NCBI GenBank assembly: GCA_024220505.1
Contig: JAKZZE010000032.1
Coordinates: 527,001-591,000 of the forward strand
Source: Rhizopus arrhizus
Taxonomy: Eukaryota; Mucoromycota; Mucoromycetes; Mucorales; Rhizopodaceae
Direction of reading: 5' to 3'
Length of the DNA stretch: 64,000 nt
Shown: one piece after another, positions 21,301 through 30,775 of the stretch
How the letters are laid out: every line of letters begins with the position of its first letter
How positions within the stretch are numbered: position 1 is the stretch's first letter
Translations under genes and position numbers: made by a program
The notes under the pieces: generated by a model
The model's input: the letters and a program-made list of their open reading frames with translations, nothing else
Told to the model about the DNA's origin: nothing
The model's database searches: none

Positions 21301-21948
21301 GATGTTAAGACCATGGTCGTCGCACCAACGACGAAGGACAGAGCTACGCATGTTAGTACGAGAGTCACCTACGAGACGACCAAGACGAACATTCAGATCA
21401 CCGCAGATGATCGTATCGTCAGTGAGTGGCAGAGAATCCAGAACAGACTGTACCTCAGCAGTGGACAAAGAAGGAGGCAAGTAGAGACAGATGAGCCGTA
21501 GAGAACGACCCAACTGCAGACCAAGAGCATACTTACAGCTCACAGGGAACTCAACCACAGGAAGAGGACACCGAGGAGAGACCAAGGCAGAGACACCCAT
21601 AGAACCACGATACTGACCTGCAACAGGAGAGCCATAGAGATGGAACTGCTGCCATGAGGTCGGAAGGCGAGCAGGAGGAAGCAACCAGGTTTCGGTAATA
21701 AAGACCAACGAGAACGACTGGCAGTGACGGAGGAGGTCATCGACTGTGGAAGCCTGGAGACCGTTGGCATTCCACAAGCCGATGGTAAGCGGAACAGATG
21801 AAGTTGATGAAGGAGAACGAGAGGATGAACCATGGAAGCCATGAGAACCAAGAGAAACTAAAGGAGAGGAAGGGGTTGACGGATCTGGGACCATACCAGA
21901 TGGAGAGACCGAGGATGCATTATAATGACAAGTATTACTGCTCATCAT
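18340..21948 (-). pseudogene. LINE ORF2 (endonuclease-RT), copy B, C-terminal frameshifts
   Basis: About 1,200 codons. The APE endonuclease and the YADD reverse transcriptase are intact and nearly identical to copy C. The frame is lost at about 18965 (one base fewer in an AAF-R context), runs in another frame to about 18750, then returns. The C-terminal tail shows RWRMGWLPGDPRPCAC and a later THRAHL/C-type Cys-His cluster, the zinc-knuckle-like end known from related fungal LINEs. It ends TGA at 18340. The Gly/Ser/Leu linker before the RT (about 20340-20430) is shorter than in copy C. Confidence 0.88.
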
Positions 21949-22936
21949 TATAATGATCCAAAGCTGGAGCGAGAGGCAGGACGGTCTTGATCATACTGAT
22001 CCAGAAGCATTTCATCGTCAGGTTGGTCACGATGGCGCGGGAAGGCAGGACGGTCTTGCTTGGCAGCCAAGACTTCAGAGACAGCCTCATCAGACACCAT
22101 GGCATTGGCCAAAAAGAAACGAGAGACAGCAACAGCAACAGGATAGCGCAAGCGCTCAAGGGTACGAAGACAACGCTCGTTGGAAATATGCGCCATCTTT
22201 TCTTGACGTACCTCAAGAGACGCAGAAGAGAAAGCAGGGTCAGCAACGTTGTCCGGATCTAAGGGATCGAACTGATCAAGGACCTTGATCTTTGCTTTCT
22301 CCAGCAAAGAGACGAGAGCAGGCTTGTACTGGAGATGGACAAGCAGACCAACAACGGAGTGTGCGGGGAATGAAACATCTAACACCCGCCAGGTGTCAAC
22401 ACCCAAGCGACCAAGACGACGACGAGCTTCAGTGTATGACATTTTGCGAGATCTAGGTATATACACGTATTCGAATCCTTGTTCACCTGTAACAGGCTGG
22501 AAGCCTCTTGCAGCAGCGGCACGACGACGGAGTTTGTTCTTGGAACCACGTGAAGCCACAGTAGCCCAAGATGAAGCAGCAGTACCCAAAGAGGGCGAAG
22601 AAACGGTCTCTTTAGCACCATTTGAGGAGCAGGAGAAGAAGCAGCGGCATTTGAACTTGGGGTGTCCCTAGGAGTTCCGGCAGATTGTGCGGCAAGCTGT
22701 GCACGTAAAGAATTGATCTCATTGGCCTGACTGTTGGTCAGTTCCAAAAGGCGAGCGTTTTCGAGCTGGAGCTGCTCTAAGGCACTCAAGCGGGCAGTAA
22801 GGTCTTCGTAGGCTGCAGCCAAAGACTGAAGAGTGACGTCAGCATTTGAATTTGCTGAGTTTACTGAGGCAGCGGCGTTGGGGATCCTTGAACCCAAGTT
22901 TTTTCTTAAGGGTCCCATCTCTTTGACAAACTTCAA
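21948..22936 (-). pseudogene. LINE ORF1, copy B, frameshifted
   Basis: The N-terminal 110 or so codons (22936 downward, coiled coil LSALEQLQLENARLLELTNSQ) and the C-terminal 213 codons (22589-21948, EYVYIPRSRKMSYTEARRR ...) are in different frames. The shift lies near 22600-22620. The C-terminal part is similar but clearly diverged from copy C ORF1. The TAATG overlap with ORF2 is kept. Confidence 0.85.
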
Positions 22937-23116
22937 ACTGATAAAAAGCGATGTAAAGTTGACGTATTCAAAAAATTAAAGATACCAAAAGGTGTGTTTT
23001 TGAAAGATGAATCGAATGGTGTAAAAATTGGAGACGGATGGCTTGATTTGGCGGAGTTATCGACTTTTTTAAAAAATAAACAAGTTTACCTTTTTAACCA
23101 AAAGCGAAAGAAAAGT

Positions 23117-23188
23117 GAGGGATTAGCTCAGCGGTAGAGCGGAAGATTGCAAATCTTTAGGTCCCGTGTTCAATCCACGGATTCCTCT
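23117..23188 (+). tRNA. tRNA-Cys (GCA)
   Basis: 72 nt with a full cloverleaf: acceptor GAGGGAT/ATTCCTC (one G-T), D arm GCTC...GAGC, anticodon stem GAAGA/TCTTT with loop TTGCAAA (anticodon GCA), T arm CCGTG/CACGG with loop TTCAATC. A box TAGCTCAGCGG. It remains intact although at least three LINE insertions hit it, because each one duplicated its first 15 bp. Confidence 0.95.
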
Positions 23189-23199
23189 GACACCTTAGA

Positions 23200-23204
23200 T
23201 TTTT
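23200..23204 (+). terminator. Pol III terminator of tRNA-Cys
   Basis: A T5 run starting 12 nt after the tRNA 3' end. Confidence 0.7.
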
Positions 23205-23255
23205 CGTCGTTTCTGAAGATGTTGAAAGAAGACAAGCAGTAATGTTTTTTTGTAC

Positions 23256-23399
23256 TGTAACGAAAATGGTAATAAGGATACACAGAGATTAGCCGAGTCA
23301 AGTCAGAAAGATAAAAAAAATTAAAAATATAAAAAAATGTTAAAAAGATAAAAAAGGTTGAAAATATAAAAAAAAGTCAAAAAAAATAAGAAAAGCTAA
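23256..23399 (+). repeat. Truncated LTR (5' ~144 bp) of the 23.5-kb Ty3 family
   Basis: It starts TGTAACGAAAATGG like the LTR at 23459 and stops after AAAAGCTAA. It lies about 70 bp downstream of tRNA-Cys. Fragments starting at the same point occur at 32639 and 52702. Confidence 0.8.
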
Positions 23400-23458
23400 T
23401 GTAACACACACAATGGGAAAATATTAAAAATTGTACCACAAGAATTGAATGAATACAG

Positions 23459-23944
23459 TGTAACGAAAATGGTAATAAGGATACACAGAGATTAGCCGAG
23501 TCAAGTCAGAAAGATAAAAAAAATTAAAAATATAAAAAATGTTAAAAAGATAAAAAAAGTTAAAAATATAAAAAAAGTCAAAAAAATAAGAAAAGCTAAA
23601 AAGAAAACAAAAAAAAATATTATTCATATATATATATATATACCATCTTTTTGTGAAGAAATTGTCAGTCAGTTTAAATAAATCATATATTTTTACTCAA
23701 TAATTAACAAACTTTAACAAGAAAGTCCCTGTTCACTTAAACTTTTTACTCTACTTTAACTTTTATCAAGAAATATCGTATTGATCTTACATATAAGATC
23801 TGGTGGTCACTACTTATCAAGCATCTGCTTAAATTCTATATAAAACAACAACTTACAAGGCAATCACAACCTTACAATCAAGCTTTACAAGCAAACTTAA
23901 CTCAAATTAACACAAACCTACAAGCCAACCATAATAAAATAACA
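23459..23944 (+). repeat. 5' LTR of the 23.5-kb Ty3 element
   Basis: It runs TGTAACG...AATAACA and matches 30707-31191. It contains an (AT)n tract and the shared motif AAGATCTGGTGGTCAC at 23795-23810. Confidence 0.9.
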
Positions 23945-23946
23945 TT

Positions 23947-23963
23947 TGGTGGTCACTACGAGG
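23947..23963 (+). promoter_or_regulatory. Putative primer binding site
   Basis: TGGTGGTCACTACGAGG lies 2 bp after the LTR and begins with the TGG expected to pair with a tRNA CCA end. Its first 13 bases recur inside the LTR itself (23801-23813). The tRNA was not identified. Confidence 0.55.
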
Positions 23964-24077
23964 GAAATAAAACAACAAATCAAGAAATCAAATCGAAATA
24001 AAACATCAAATCAAGAAATTCAACAACCAAGAAACAACCTTAAACAAAAAATATTATCAAATTTACCTGGAACTAAA

Positions 24078-25232
24078 ATGGCTTATATAAACGGACACAT
24101 CGCGTTGGCAAATGCTAACATGAACGCAAGTTATCGACCTACTTTAATTGATTTCCATGGCTACGAAGGAGAAGACTTCCGTCATTTTGTAGAAAGTTTG
24201 GAATCTTACTTTGCTATTAACAATATTACTCAAGAACCACGCAAGCTTATTATTCTCAAGGCACAACTAAGAGGAGCCGCCAAAGTGTATTACGAAAAAG
24301 AAATACTCAAAAGAATACCTGGAATCAACTACGAACAAGCCGTAGACCTATTGAAAAATTATTACATAACTCCAGAATTGATACAGAGTTACGAATTAGA
24401 ATTTAACGAAATGTATCAAGGCGAACAGGAACACCCACAAATATTCTTGGCCAGACTAAAAGAAGCCGCAGACCTTGCTAACATAACTAATGATGCAGTC
24501 ATCGAAAGCCGATTTCGTGCAGGTCTCTTACGAGAAATCAAACAGTTCTGTATACAGAGTAGTTCTAAAAACTTACAAGACTGGATCAATCACGCCGAAG
24601 GATGGTGGAACGCCAATCGACCTCGAAAGATTGCAATGGTTGATAATCCTTTCATACCAAGGAATGCCAATCAAGCTTTGATATATCATAATGAAAATCA
24701 ACATCATCATCATCTATCAAGCAATCATAATATTGACTTAATTGATACAAATGAACATGCCATGCCAGCACTAGCATATAATCAAATACATTATAACAAT
24801 GCTCAACCTAGTAGTAATTACTATTATGACAATACACATGGCACAAATCAATTGACAACAATGGATACATCAAGAAACCGTAATCAGTTGCATCATGTTC
24901 AATACAATGGACATCAACACATACGTCCTAACCAACAACAAGATCTTATTGGTCTTATACAACAAGCTATTCGCCAAGAGCTTAGTAGTCAACAATATCA
25001 ACAGCAACCTACTAGAAACAACAGGTATAATAATTATAACAATAATTATAATAGGTCTGGAAGATATGGAAATAACGACAGCAATGGACGATACGATAAC
25101 AGTAACAGAAATTATACGCCAAATCAAAGGAGATCATATGACCAACCAGCAAGTCAGGATCAACGGCAACCAAATAACCAACCCAGTAACCAACATAACA
25201 ATCAACAGAATAATCAGTCAAAAAACTATTAG
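24078..25232 (+). CDS. Gag of the 23.5-kb Ty3 element
   Basis: 384 codons from the first in-frame ATG; the frame extends upstream without an ATG. Residues ~25-210 look like the Ty3-type capsid domain (FHGYEGEDFRHFVESLESYF, QLRGAAKVYYE, FLARLKEAADLA, EIKQFC). There is no CCHC knuckle. The last ~150 residues are His-, then Asn/Gln-rich with scattered Arg (NNRYNNYNNNYNRSGRYG), a low-complexity tail that may replace the knuckle for RNA binding (inference). It ends in TAG 3 nt after a slippery heptamer. Confidence 0.88.
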   Translation: MAYINGHIALANANMNASYRPTLIDFHGYEGEDFRHFVESLESYFAINNITQEPRKLIILKAQLRGAAKVYYEKEILKRIPGINYEQAVDLLKNYYITPELIQSYELEFNEMYQGEQEHPQIFLARLKEAADLANITNDAVIESRFRAGLLREIKQFCIQSSSKNLQDWINHAEGWWNANRPRKIAMVDNPFIPRNANQALIYHNENQHHHHLSSNHNIDLIDTNEHAMPALAYNQIHYNNAQPSSNYYYDNTHGTNQLTTMDTSRNRNQLHHVQYNGHQHIRPNQQQDLIGLIQQAIRQELSSQQYQQQPTRNNRYNNYNNNYNRSGRYGNNDSNGRYDNSNRNYTPNQRRSYDQPASQDQRQPNNQPSNQHNNQQNNQSKNY

Positions 25233-28200
25233 GGTCAGTTGCTTTTGATAACTCACAGAAGAATGGTCAACTGAACACCCAAAAAGATACAAAAACCATT
25301 AAAACCCCTAAACAACAACAGCTCAATGCAATATTAACAGATAAATACAATAACAAACAAAAGGATCTCTATGCAGCAATCAGACCAGAAAGACCTCCTG
25401 ACGTTGCTACAGCTACACCCTATCCAAACTCTAGACCCACAAATAAAGAAAAAGGAAAACAAGTAGCAAAACCTACCATAACCAGAAAAGTCACTACACG
25501 AAGTCATATCGAAGAAGTGAAAAATCCCACACCAGTACAACAAACGCAACCCACTCGAACTGAAGCTATGGATACGGATCTTCCTATACAAGACAAGGTT
25601 AATGGTCGACTAAATAAACCAAGGACTAGAAGAATAGATCCAGATATCAAATATGATATAGTCTCAGATGTATTAAAACAAAAAGCCGATATCGAAATTG
25701 GAGATTTGATCACAGTAGCCCCATCTTTACGCAAAAAGCTTGTGGAAGAATGTAGACCAAAAAGAAAACCAAGACAAGAAGGAAATAAACAAGCTACCCA
25801 ACAAACAATGGCTCTGATAGAAGACGAGGAAATCAATACCACTGCAGCCTACTCAACTGTGAGTATTGGAGACAAAAACATTAAAGCCCTAGTAGATAGT
25901 GGTGCATCAAAAACCTGTATGTCAAAGGCCCTAGCAGACGCTCTTGAATTAGAAATAGATTCAGCATCCGAAAACGTATTCACACTAGGAAATGGAACCA
26001 AGCAACCCGCTCTCGGATTGATATACGACGTCCCAATTGAAGTCAAGGAAGACATGGTCATACCCTGCACAATTGAAGTATTGCCATCATGCCCTTCACA
26101 TCTTATACTAGGAAGCAATTGGTTAAACCGTGCTAAAGCCAAGATTGATTTCAATAGCTCTTCATTAAAAGTCAAATATAAAAATCAAAAGGCAGAACTA
26201 CCAATACACTTCATACGAAAAAGTACACCGTTACCCAAAATGAAAACATTCCATCAAGACTATCAACATCCTATAAGTCTCACGAACTCACATTCCGAGA
26301 AGCATGTACATTTTGAAGATAGCGATTCAGAAGGAAGTTACTCATCAACCGAAGAGGAATCTGAATCAGAAAGCGAAGAAACCAGTGACGATGATATAGA
26401 AATGGAAGTAACAGCCTTAGAAAGAAGTTATGAACAAGAATCATTGCAAGTTTTGGAAAATGACAAATACGAGGAAGTAGTTATTACAAATTCACAAGAA
26501 ATGTATTCGATAAAGTCAACAGACACAGGACTTTTAGTACAAGCGTATTCATCGAAACATATCAGCTTAGACAAATCCAAAGAAGACACTCAGAATATAC
26601 TATATGACTTTTACATTACACATCCAAAGTTAATGCAGTCTTCAGGATATTTTGATCAGTCATCTTCATTCATAATCAACAAAAAGTCACTCGACATACG
26701 CATATATAATCGCACAGAAAATGATATTTATCTAGAACCTGGTGAAGAAATTGGAATATTGGAAGCTCATGATCTAAATGACGATACAATAATCAAAGCA
26801 TATGAAATAGACAGAAACTCGACATTATGCACTTTAGAACACGATATTATTGAACAAAATCTAAACAAGGAAGAACAAGATACGCTAAAGCCACAGCTAT
26901 TGGAAAAACTAGAAATAGGAGATATAAATAAATCAATGAAAGAAGAACTGCTTAAGTTACTGAAAAGATACCAGCATATATTTGACTGGGACAACGATAC
27001 AATTGGACGCACAAACCTAATCAATCACAAGATTATCATAGAAGAAAATACATTACCTATTAGTCACCGCCCGTACAGAATCAGTCCTTTGGAAGCAGAT
27101 CACCTTCAAAAGGAATTGGATAAATATTGTAAATTAGGAGTTATATCACCATCGAATAGCCCGTGGGCAGCACCAGTGATATTAGTAAAGAAGAAGAATG
27201 GTGATTACAGAATGGTCATAGACTACAGAAAATTAAATGCAAAGACGAAGAAAGATGCATATCCTTTACCAAGAATAGACGATTTATTGGACACCCTAGG
27301 AAAAGCCAAAGTATTTTCAGCACTCGACATGCGCTCTGGTTTCCATCAAGTACCATTAGACGAGGATAGCAAGGAATTTACTGCTTTCACTACCAAATAT
27401 GGAACATACCACTATAACACCTTGCCTATGGGACTTGTAAATTCGCCAGCAACCTTTCAGCGTTTAATAGATTTATGTTTCCGCCCGCTAATGAACAAGT
27501 GCTTAGTAGCCTATATAGACGACCTTAATGTATACTCCCATAACGATGAAGAGCATTTAATACATCTAGAACAAGTATTTCAGTGCATAGAAACCGCCAA
27601 TCTCAAATTGAATCCAGAGAAATGTTTCTTCTTTAAAGATCATTTGAAATTTCTTGGATACATCGTTACCAACCAAGGCATACAAACCGATCCAGACAAA
27701 ATAAAGAAGATTGTCGAATATCCGATACCAACCACTATTACGCAAGTCAGATCTTTCCTAGGAATAGCATCATATTATCGAAGATTTATAAAGAATTTTG
27801 CAGCTATTGCAAGGCCGTTACATGAACAAACTAAAACCAAGAAGAAAATCCCATGGACAGAAGCCGCAACCAAGTCATTTGGAACACTCAAGAAATTATT
27901 AACAACTGCACCCGTCCTGGCAAGACCGGATTTCAGCAAAAGTTTTATCCTAGTTACAGACGCCTCAAAGTTAGGACTAGGATGTGTCTTAACTCAACTC
28001 GACGATGATGGAAAAGAACATCCTATTATATTTGCAAGTCGTGGGCTCAAACCTAACGAAGCCAATTATGCCCCCACAAAATTAGAATGCTTAGCAGTTA
28101 TTTGGGCAGTAAAACTCTTTAGACCATATTTACTTGGAAAGAAATTCATGATCATTACAGATCACTCAGCCTTAACTGGACTTCTCAAGACACCAAACCC

Positions 28201-28315
28201 AACCGGAATAATAGCCCGATGGATCGTCACATTATCAGAATACGACTTTGAAATTAAATATAGACCTGGACGTGTCAACGAAAGTGCAGATTTCCTGTCA
28301 AGACTTGGATATTAA
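25214..28315 (+). CDS. Pol of the 23.5-kb Ty3 element: protease, reverse transcriptase, RNase H
   Basis: Read by -1 frameshift from gag; there is no ATG near its opening. The aspartic protease has ALVDSGASKTCMS (about 25890). An acidic Ser/Glu-rich insert follows (about 26320-26400). The RT has SPWAAPVILVKKKNG, FSALDMRSGFHQV, LPMGLVNSPATFQ and YIDD (about 27518). The connection and RNase H have ILVTDASKLGLG, APTKLECLAVIWAV and ITDHSALTGLL. It stops right after RNase H at TAA 28313-28315, before any integrase. It looks intact. Confidence 0.9.
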   Translation, partial: SVKKLLGSVAFDNSQKNGQLNTQKDTKTIKTPKQQQLNAILTDKYNNKQKDLYAAIRPERPPDVATATPYPNSRPTNKEKGKQVAKPTITRKVTTRSHIEEVKNPTPVQQTQPTRTEAMDTDLPIQDKVNGRLNKPRTRRIDPDIKYDIVSDVLKQKADIEIGDLITVAPSLRKKLVEECRPKRKPRQEGNKQATQQTMALIEDEEINTTAAYSTVSIGDKNIKALVDSGASKTCMSKALADALELEIDSASENVFTLGNGTKQPALGLIYDVPIEVKEDMVIPCTIEVLPSCPSHLILGSNWLNRAKAKIDFNSSSLKVKYKNQKAELPIHFIRKSTPLPKMKTFHQDYQHPISLTNSHSEKHVHFEDSDSEGSYSSTEEESESESEETSDDDIEMEVTALERSYEQESLQVLENDKYEEVVITNSQEMYSIKSTDTGLLVQAYSSKHISLDKSKEDTQNILYDFYITHPKLMQSSGYFDQSSSFIINKKSLDIRIYNRTENDIYLEPGEEIGILEAHDLNDDTIIKAYEIDRNSTLCTLEHDIIEQNLNKEEQDTLKPQLLEKLEIGDINKSMKEELLKLLKRYQHIFDWDNDTIGRTNLINHKIIIEENTLPISHRPYRISPLEADHLQKELDKYCKLGVISPSNSPWAAPVILVKKKNGDYRMVIDYRKLNAKTKKDAYPLPRIDDLLDTLGKAKVFSALDMRSGFHQVPLDEDSKEFTAFTTKYGTYHYNTLPMGLVNSPATFQRLIDLCFRPLMNKCLVAYIDDLNVYSHNDEEHLIHLEQVFQCIETANLKLNPEKCFFFKDHLKFLGYIVTNQGIQTDPDKIKKIVEYPIPTTITQVRSFLGIASYYRRFIKNFAAIARPLHEQTKTKKKIPWTEAATKSFGTLKKLLTTAPVLARPDFSKSFILVTDASKLGLGCVLTQLDDDGKEHPIIFASRGLKPNEANYAPTKLECLAVIWAVKLFRPYLLGKKFMIITDHSALTGLLKTPNPTGIIARWIVTLSEYDFEIKYRPGRVNESADFLSRLGY
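25220..25280 (+). promoter_or_regulatory. Programmed -1 ribosomal frameshift site (gag to pol)
   Basis: The heptamer A AAA AAC sits in gag frame at 25220-25226. It is followed by a 5-nt spacer and then a stem: GGG (25232-25234) plus TCAGTTG (25235-25241) pairing with CAACTGA (25268-25274) and, after a 3-nt bulge, CCC (25278-25280). The gag stop TAG is 25230-25232. The pol frame is -1 and opens at 25214. All three classical parts of a -1 signal are present. Confidence 0.8.
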
Positions 28316-28623
28316 TCAACTACATGGAGGATGGGAGGGTAGATGATACATAAACTCAAGAAAAATCCAAAAACAACACAAAATACGCATAAAAAAAAAA
28401 ATTCATATTATCAACTACATGGAGGAAGGGAGGGGAAGTTGAAACAAAATATACAAAATCATCAAAAACAATAGAAAATTTCAAAAATCATAAGAGGAAG
28501 GCCACCCTAGAAAACAAACAGTCGTGAGAAGAAAAAACTTTAACAACACTAAAATTGGAAATATCACACATAAAAATCAAGACCCTGAAACAATAACATA
28601 TCAAGAACTTTATATTACCAAAA
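28316..28623 (+). other. Gap between RNase H and integrase with duplicated purine-rich tract
   Basis: ATCAACTACATGGAGGA is followed by a G-rich purine tract twice, at 28315-28338 and 28409-28436 (TGGGAGGG and AGGGAGGGGAAG). These resemble polypurine tracts. The rest is A-rich and closed in all forward frames I followed. It may be a 5' leader for the integrase ORF or a central priming site. Confidence 0.5.
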
Positions 28624-29969
28624 ATGGAACAACAGCAAATTGACATCGTGAAACAATATCTGCAAGAGTTGAAACTACCAGAAGATATCACGCACAAACA
28701 GAAAAGATACTTACAGAAGCAAGCACATAAGTTTACCATATACAAGGATAATCTGTATAGATACAACACCGAAAACGGAATAATACGAAAAGTACTGAAC
28801 AAGCAAGAAGCTGAAGAAATCATGTACTCATATCATCAACACCCTCTTGGTGGACATTTGGCATATAACAATACACTACACAAAATCGCATCACGTTATT
28901 ATTGGGAAAACATGACCAAGGACATAATGGAATATGTAAAGAAATGTCACAGATGTCAGAGACATGGGAAAAAGTCGTTAAAAGAAGAATTATACCCTGT
29001 GCCAATATCAGCAAAACCTTTCGATCGCATCGCTTTAGACGTAAAACATGTACAAGCTTCACGATCCGGAAACAGATATATCATAGCAGGAATTGACTAC
29101 CTTACTAAATATGTGGAAGCAAGACCCATTCGTTTCCAAACTGCATCAGAAATTGCTTTATTCTTATACGAAGAAATCATATGTAGACATGGTTGTCCTA
29201 CAATTATAGTTTCGGACAATGGCAAACCATTTGTTAGCAAGATGATACAACAAGTATGCAGGAATTTTTCGATTATTCACAAGACCACTACACCATACAA
29301 CCCTCAAAGTAATGGATTGATTGAACGTTTCAACAGAACCTTAGGACAAATCCTACAAAAACGTACAAAAGAAGAAAAAGACGATTGGGACTTGTACTTA
29401 CCAGCTGCACTATTTGCTTATCGAACCATTAAACAAGGATCAACAAAGAATACACCATTTTTCTTACTATATGGGTATGAACCGAAGACACCATTCGATA
29501 TAGATCATCATGTGTATGAACGGAATTCACCCAAATTTGACGCTATCCTACGACATCGGACAATTCACCAAATATACAATCTTAACAGAATAAGAGAAAT
29601 GGCCGTGAAAAACATACAACGAGCTCAAGAAACGCAGAAAAAGCAGATTGATAAAAAGATACTAGATGAACGCAAGGAACTGAAACCACCGTTCAAATTA
29701 GGAGATATAGTTCTCATTTACCGAGATTATTTGTCAACATCATGGTCAGCAAAGTTACAAGATAAGTGGGAAGGACCATACGTTATACAGCATATACTTG
29801 GAAAAGGAACATATCATATCAAAGCATGGATCCTCATGACACAAAGCTTAGAAGGATACATGGAAATAGAATGAAGCCTTATTTGTTACCTAAAGTTCAA
29901 TGGTGCCAAGAAAATGAAAGAAGTATCATGACCAACCTGGATGAGCAAACAAAGGAGCTCTTCCTATGA
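28624..29969 (+). pseudogene. Integrase of the 23.5-kb Ty3 element (separate ORF, late frameshift)
   Basis: It starts at ATG 28624. HHCC zinc finger: HQHPLGGHLAY ... CHRCQRHG. DD35E core: AGIDYLTKY, VSDNGKPF, NGLIERFNR. A GPY-like module (DKWEGPYVIQH) follows. The frame then shifts by one base near 29828. The expected ending (RIHGNRMKPYLLPK ...) continues in another frame to 29969. No chromodomain is seen. The last ~45 residues are lost in this copy. Confidence 0.85.
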
Positions 29970-30074
29970 AACAAAACAACAGATGATATATAACAATAAT
30001 CAACACAGAAAGAATATATATATAGACAAAAAAAAAAAAAAAAAAAAGAAGAAGACAAGAACTCATTAAAACCA

Positions 30075-30775
30075 ATGACCAACTCAGAAAACAAACAACA
30101 ACAAGACTCGAACGATGAATTTTTCTCTATGGAAGTAGATGTATACTTAAAAAGAGTATACATAGAACAAGGATATGAAGCTGCCATGGTCGCAACAATT
30201 GACTTCCTCAAGATGTGGGAAAGCTGCAATGTAGGGCCCAAAACTTGACATATGAAGTGGATGGAGACATATTAACGAGAGAAGACTATGCTATTCATGT
30301 AATTGACGGTATCAAATTATGTATACATGGAGAAGCTATGAGAAAAGAAAAACTGGAGACCTCGTGGGAAGAGGAAGACGATATGGAGCTTTTAAATAAT
30401 GTGGAAGGTCTAATCAGCGAGCAGTATCAGCAATATACTACCACCATACGAGAAATAGAAGAACTTTTAATCTTAAGGGATACCTTGTGCGATACACTAG
30501 CAACTAACATAAGACATTGGGCTCATTTTCGATTTGCTAAACCAAGATCCACAAAAGAGTCAGTAGGAATATATTCAGCAATAAAGCAAACTATGTTAAA
30601 GACAATCTTACCTGGTTACAGCTTCCATCGAGCCCTCGCTAACAAGATAAAGCAAGTAGATCCCTGGACAAGAATCGTGGGCGATTCTTCCCGTGGTGCG
30701 GGAATCTGTAACGAAAATGGTAATAAGGATACACAGAGATTAGCCGAGTCAAGTCAGAAAGATAAAAAAAATTAA
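30075..30775 (+). pseudogene. ORF3 of the 23.5-kb Ty3 element, unknown function, frameshifted
   Basis: It starts at ATG 30075 (MTNSENKQQQDSNDEFFS), an acidic N terminus with YLKRVYIEQGYEAAMVATID. It shifts to another frame at 30203-30248 and continues KLQCRAQNLTYEVDGDI ... GYSFHRALANKIKQVD, then reads into the 3' LTR at 30707. I see no signal peptide, transmembrane segment or known domain, so it is not an obvious envelope. About 210 codons belong to the element. Confidence 0.5.

Larger units (their letters stand above)
18070..23116 (-). mobile_element. Full-length tRNA-targeted LINE, copy B (5.05 kb)
   Basis: It is bounded on both sides by the 15-bp tRNA-Cys duplication. Its 5' end touches the first base of the intact tRNA-Cys. 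Layout on minus: 180-bp 5'UTR, ORF1 (22936-21948, frameshifted), ORF2 (21948-18340, two compensating shifts), 270-bp 3'UTR (18339-18070). It is transcribed opposite to the tRNA. Length and ends argue for a complete but decaying insertion. Confidence 0.92.

Noticed and set aside
23424..23627. Phe/Tyr-rich minus-strand frame in the LTR
   Set aside because: It is a translation of the A-rich AAAAATATAAAA-type tract with no gene features.
23947..23963. Self-priming of the Tf1 type
   Set aside because: The LTR contains the same sequence in the same orientation rather than its complement, so the RNA 5' end cannot fold onto the primer site.
30203..30248. Programmed frameshift in ORF3
   Set aside because: No slippery heptamer in the required phase was found in the overlap; a simple indel explains it.
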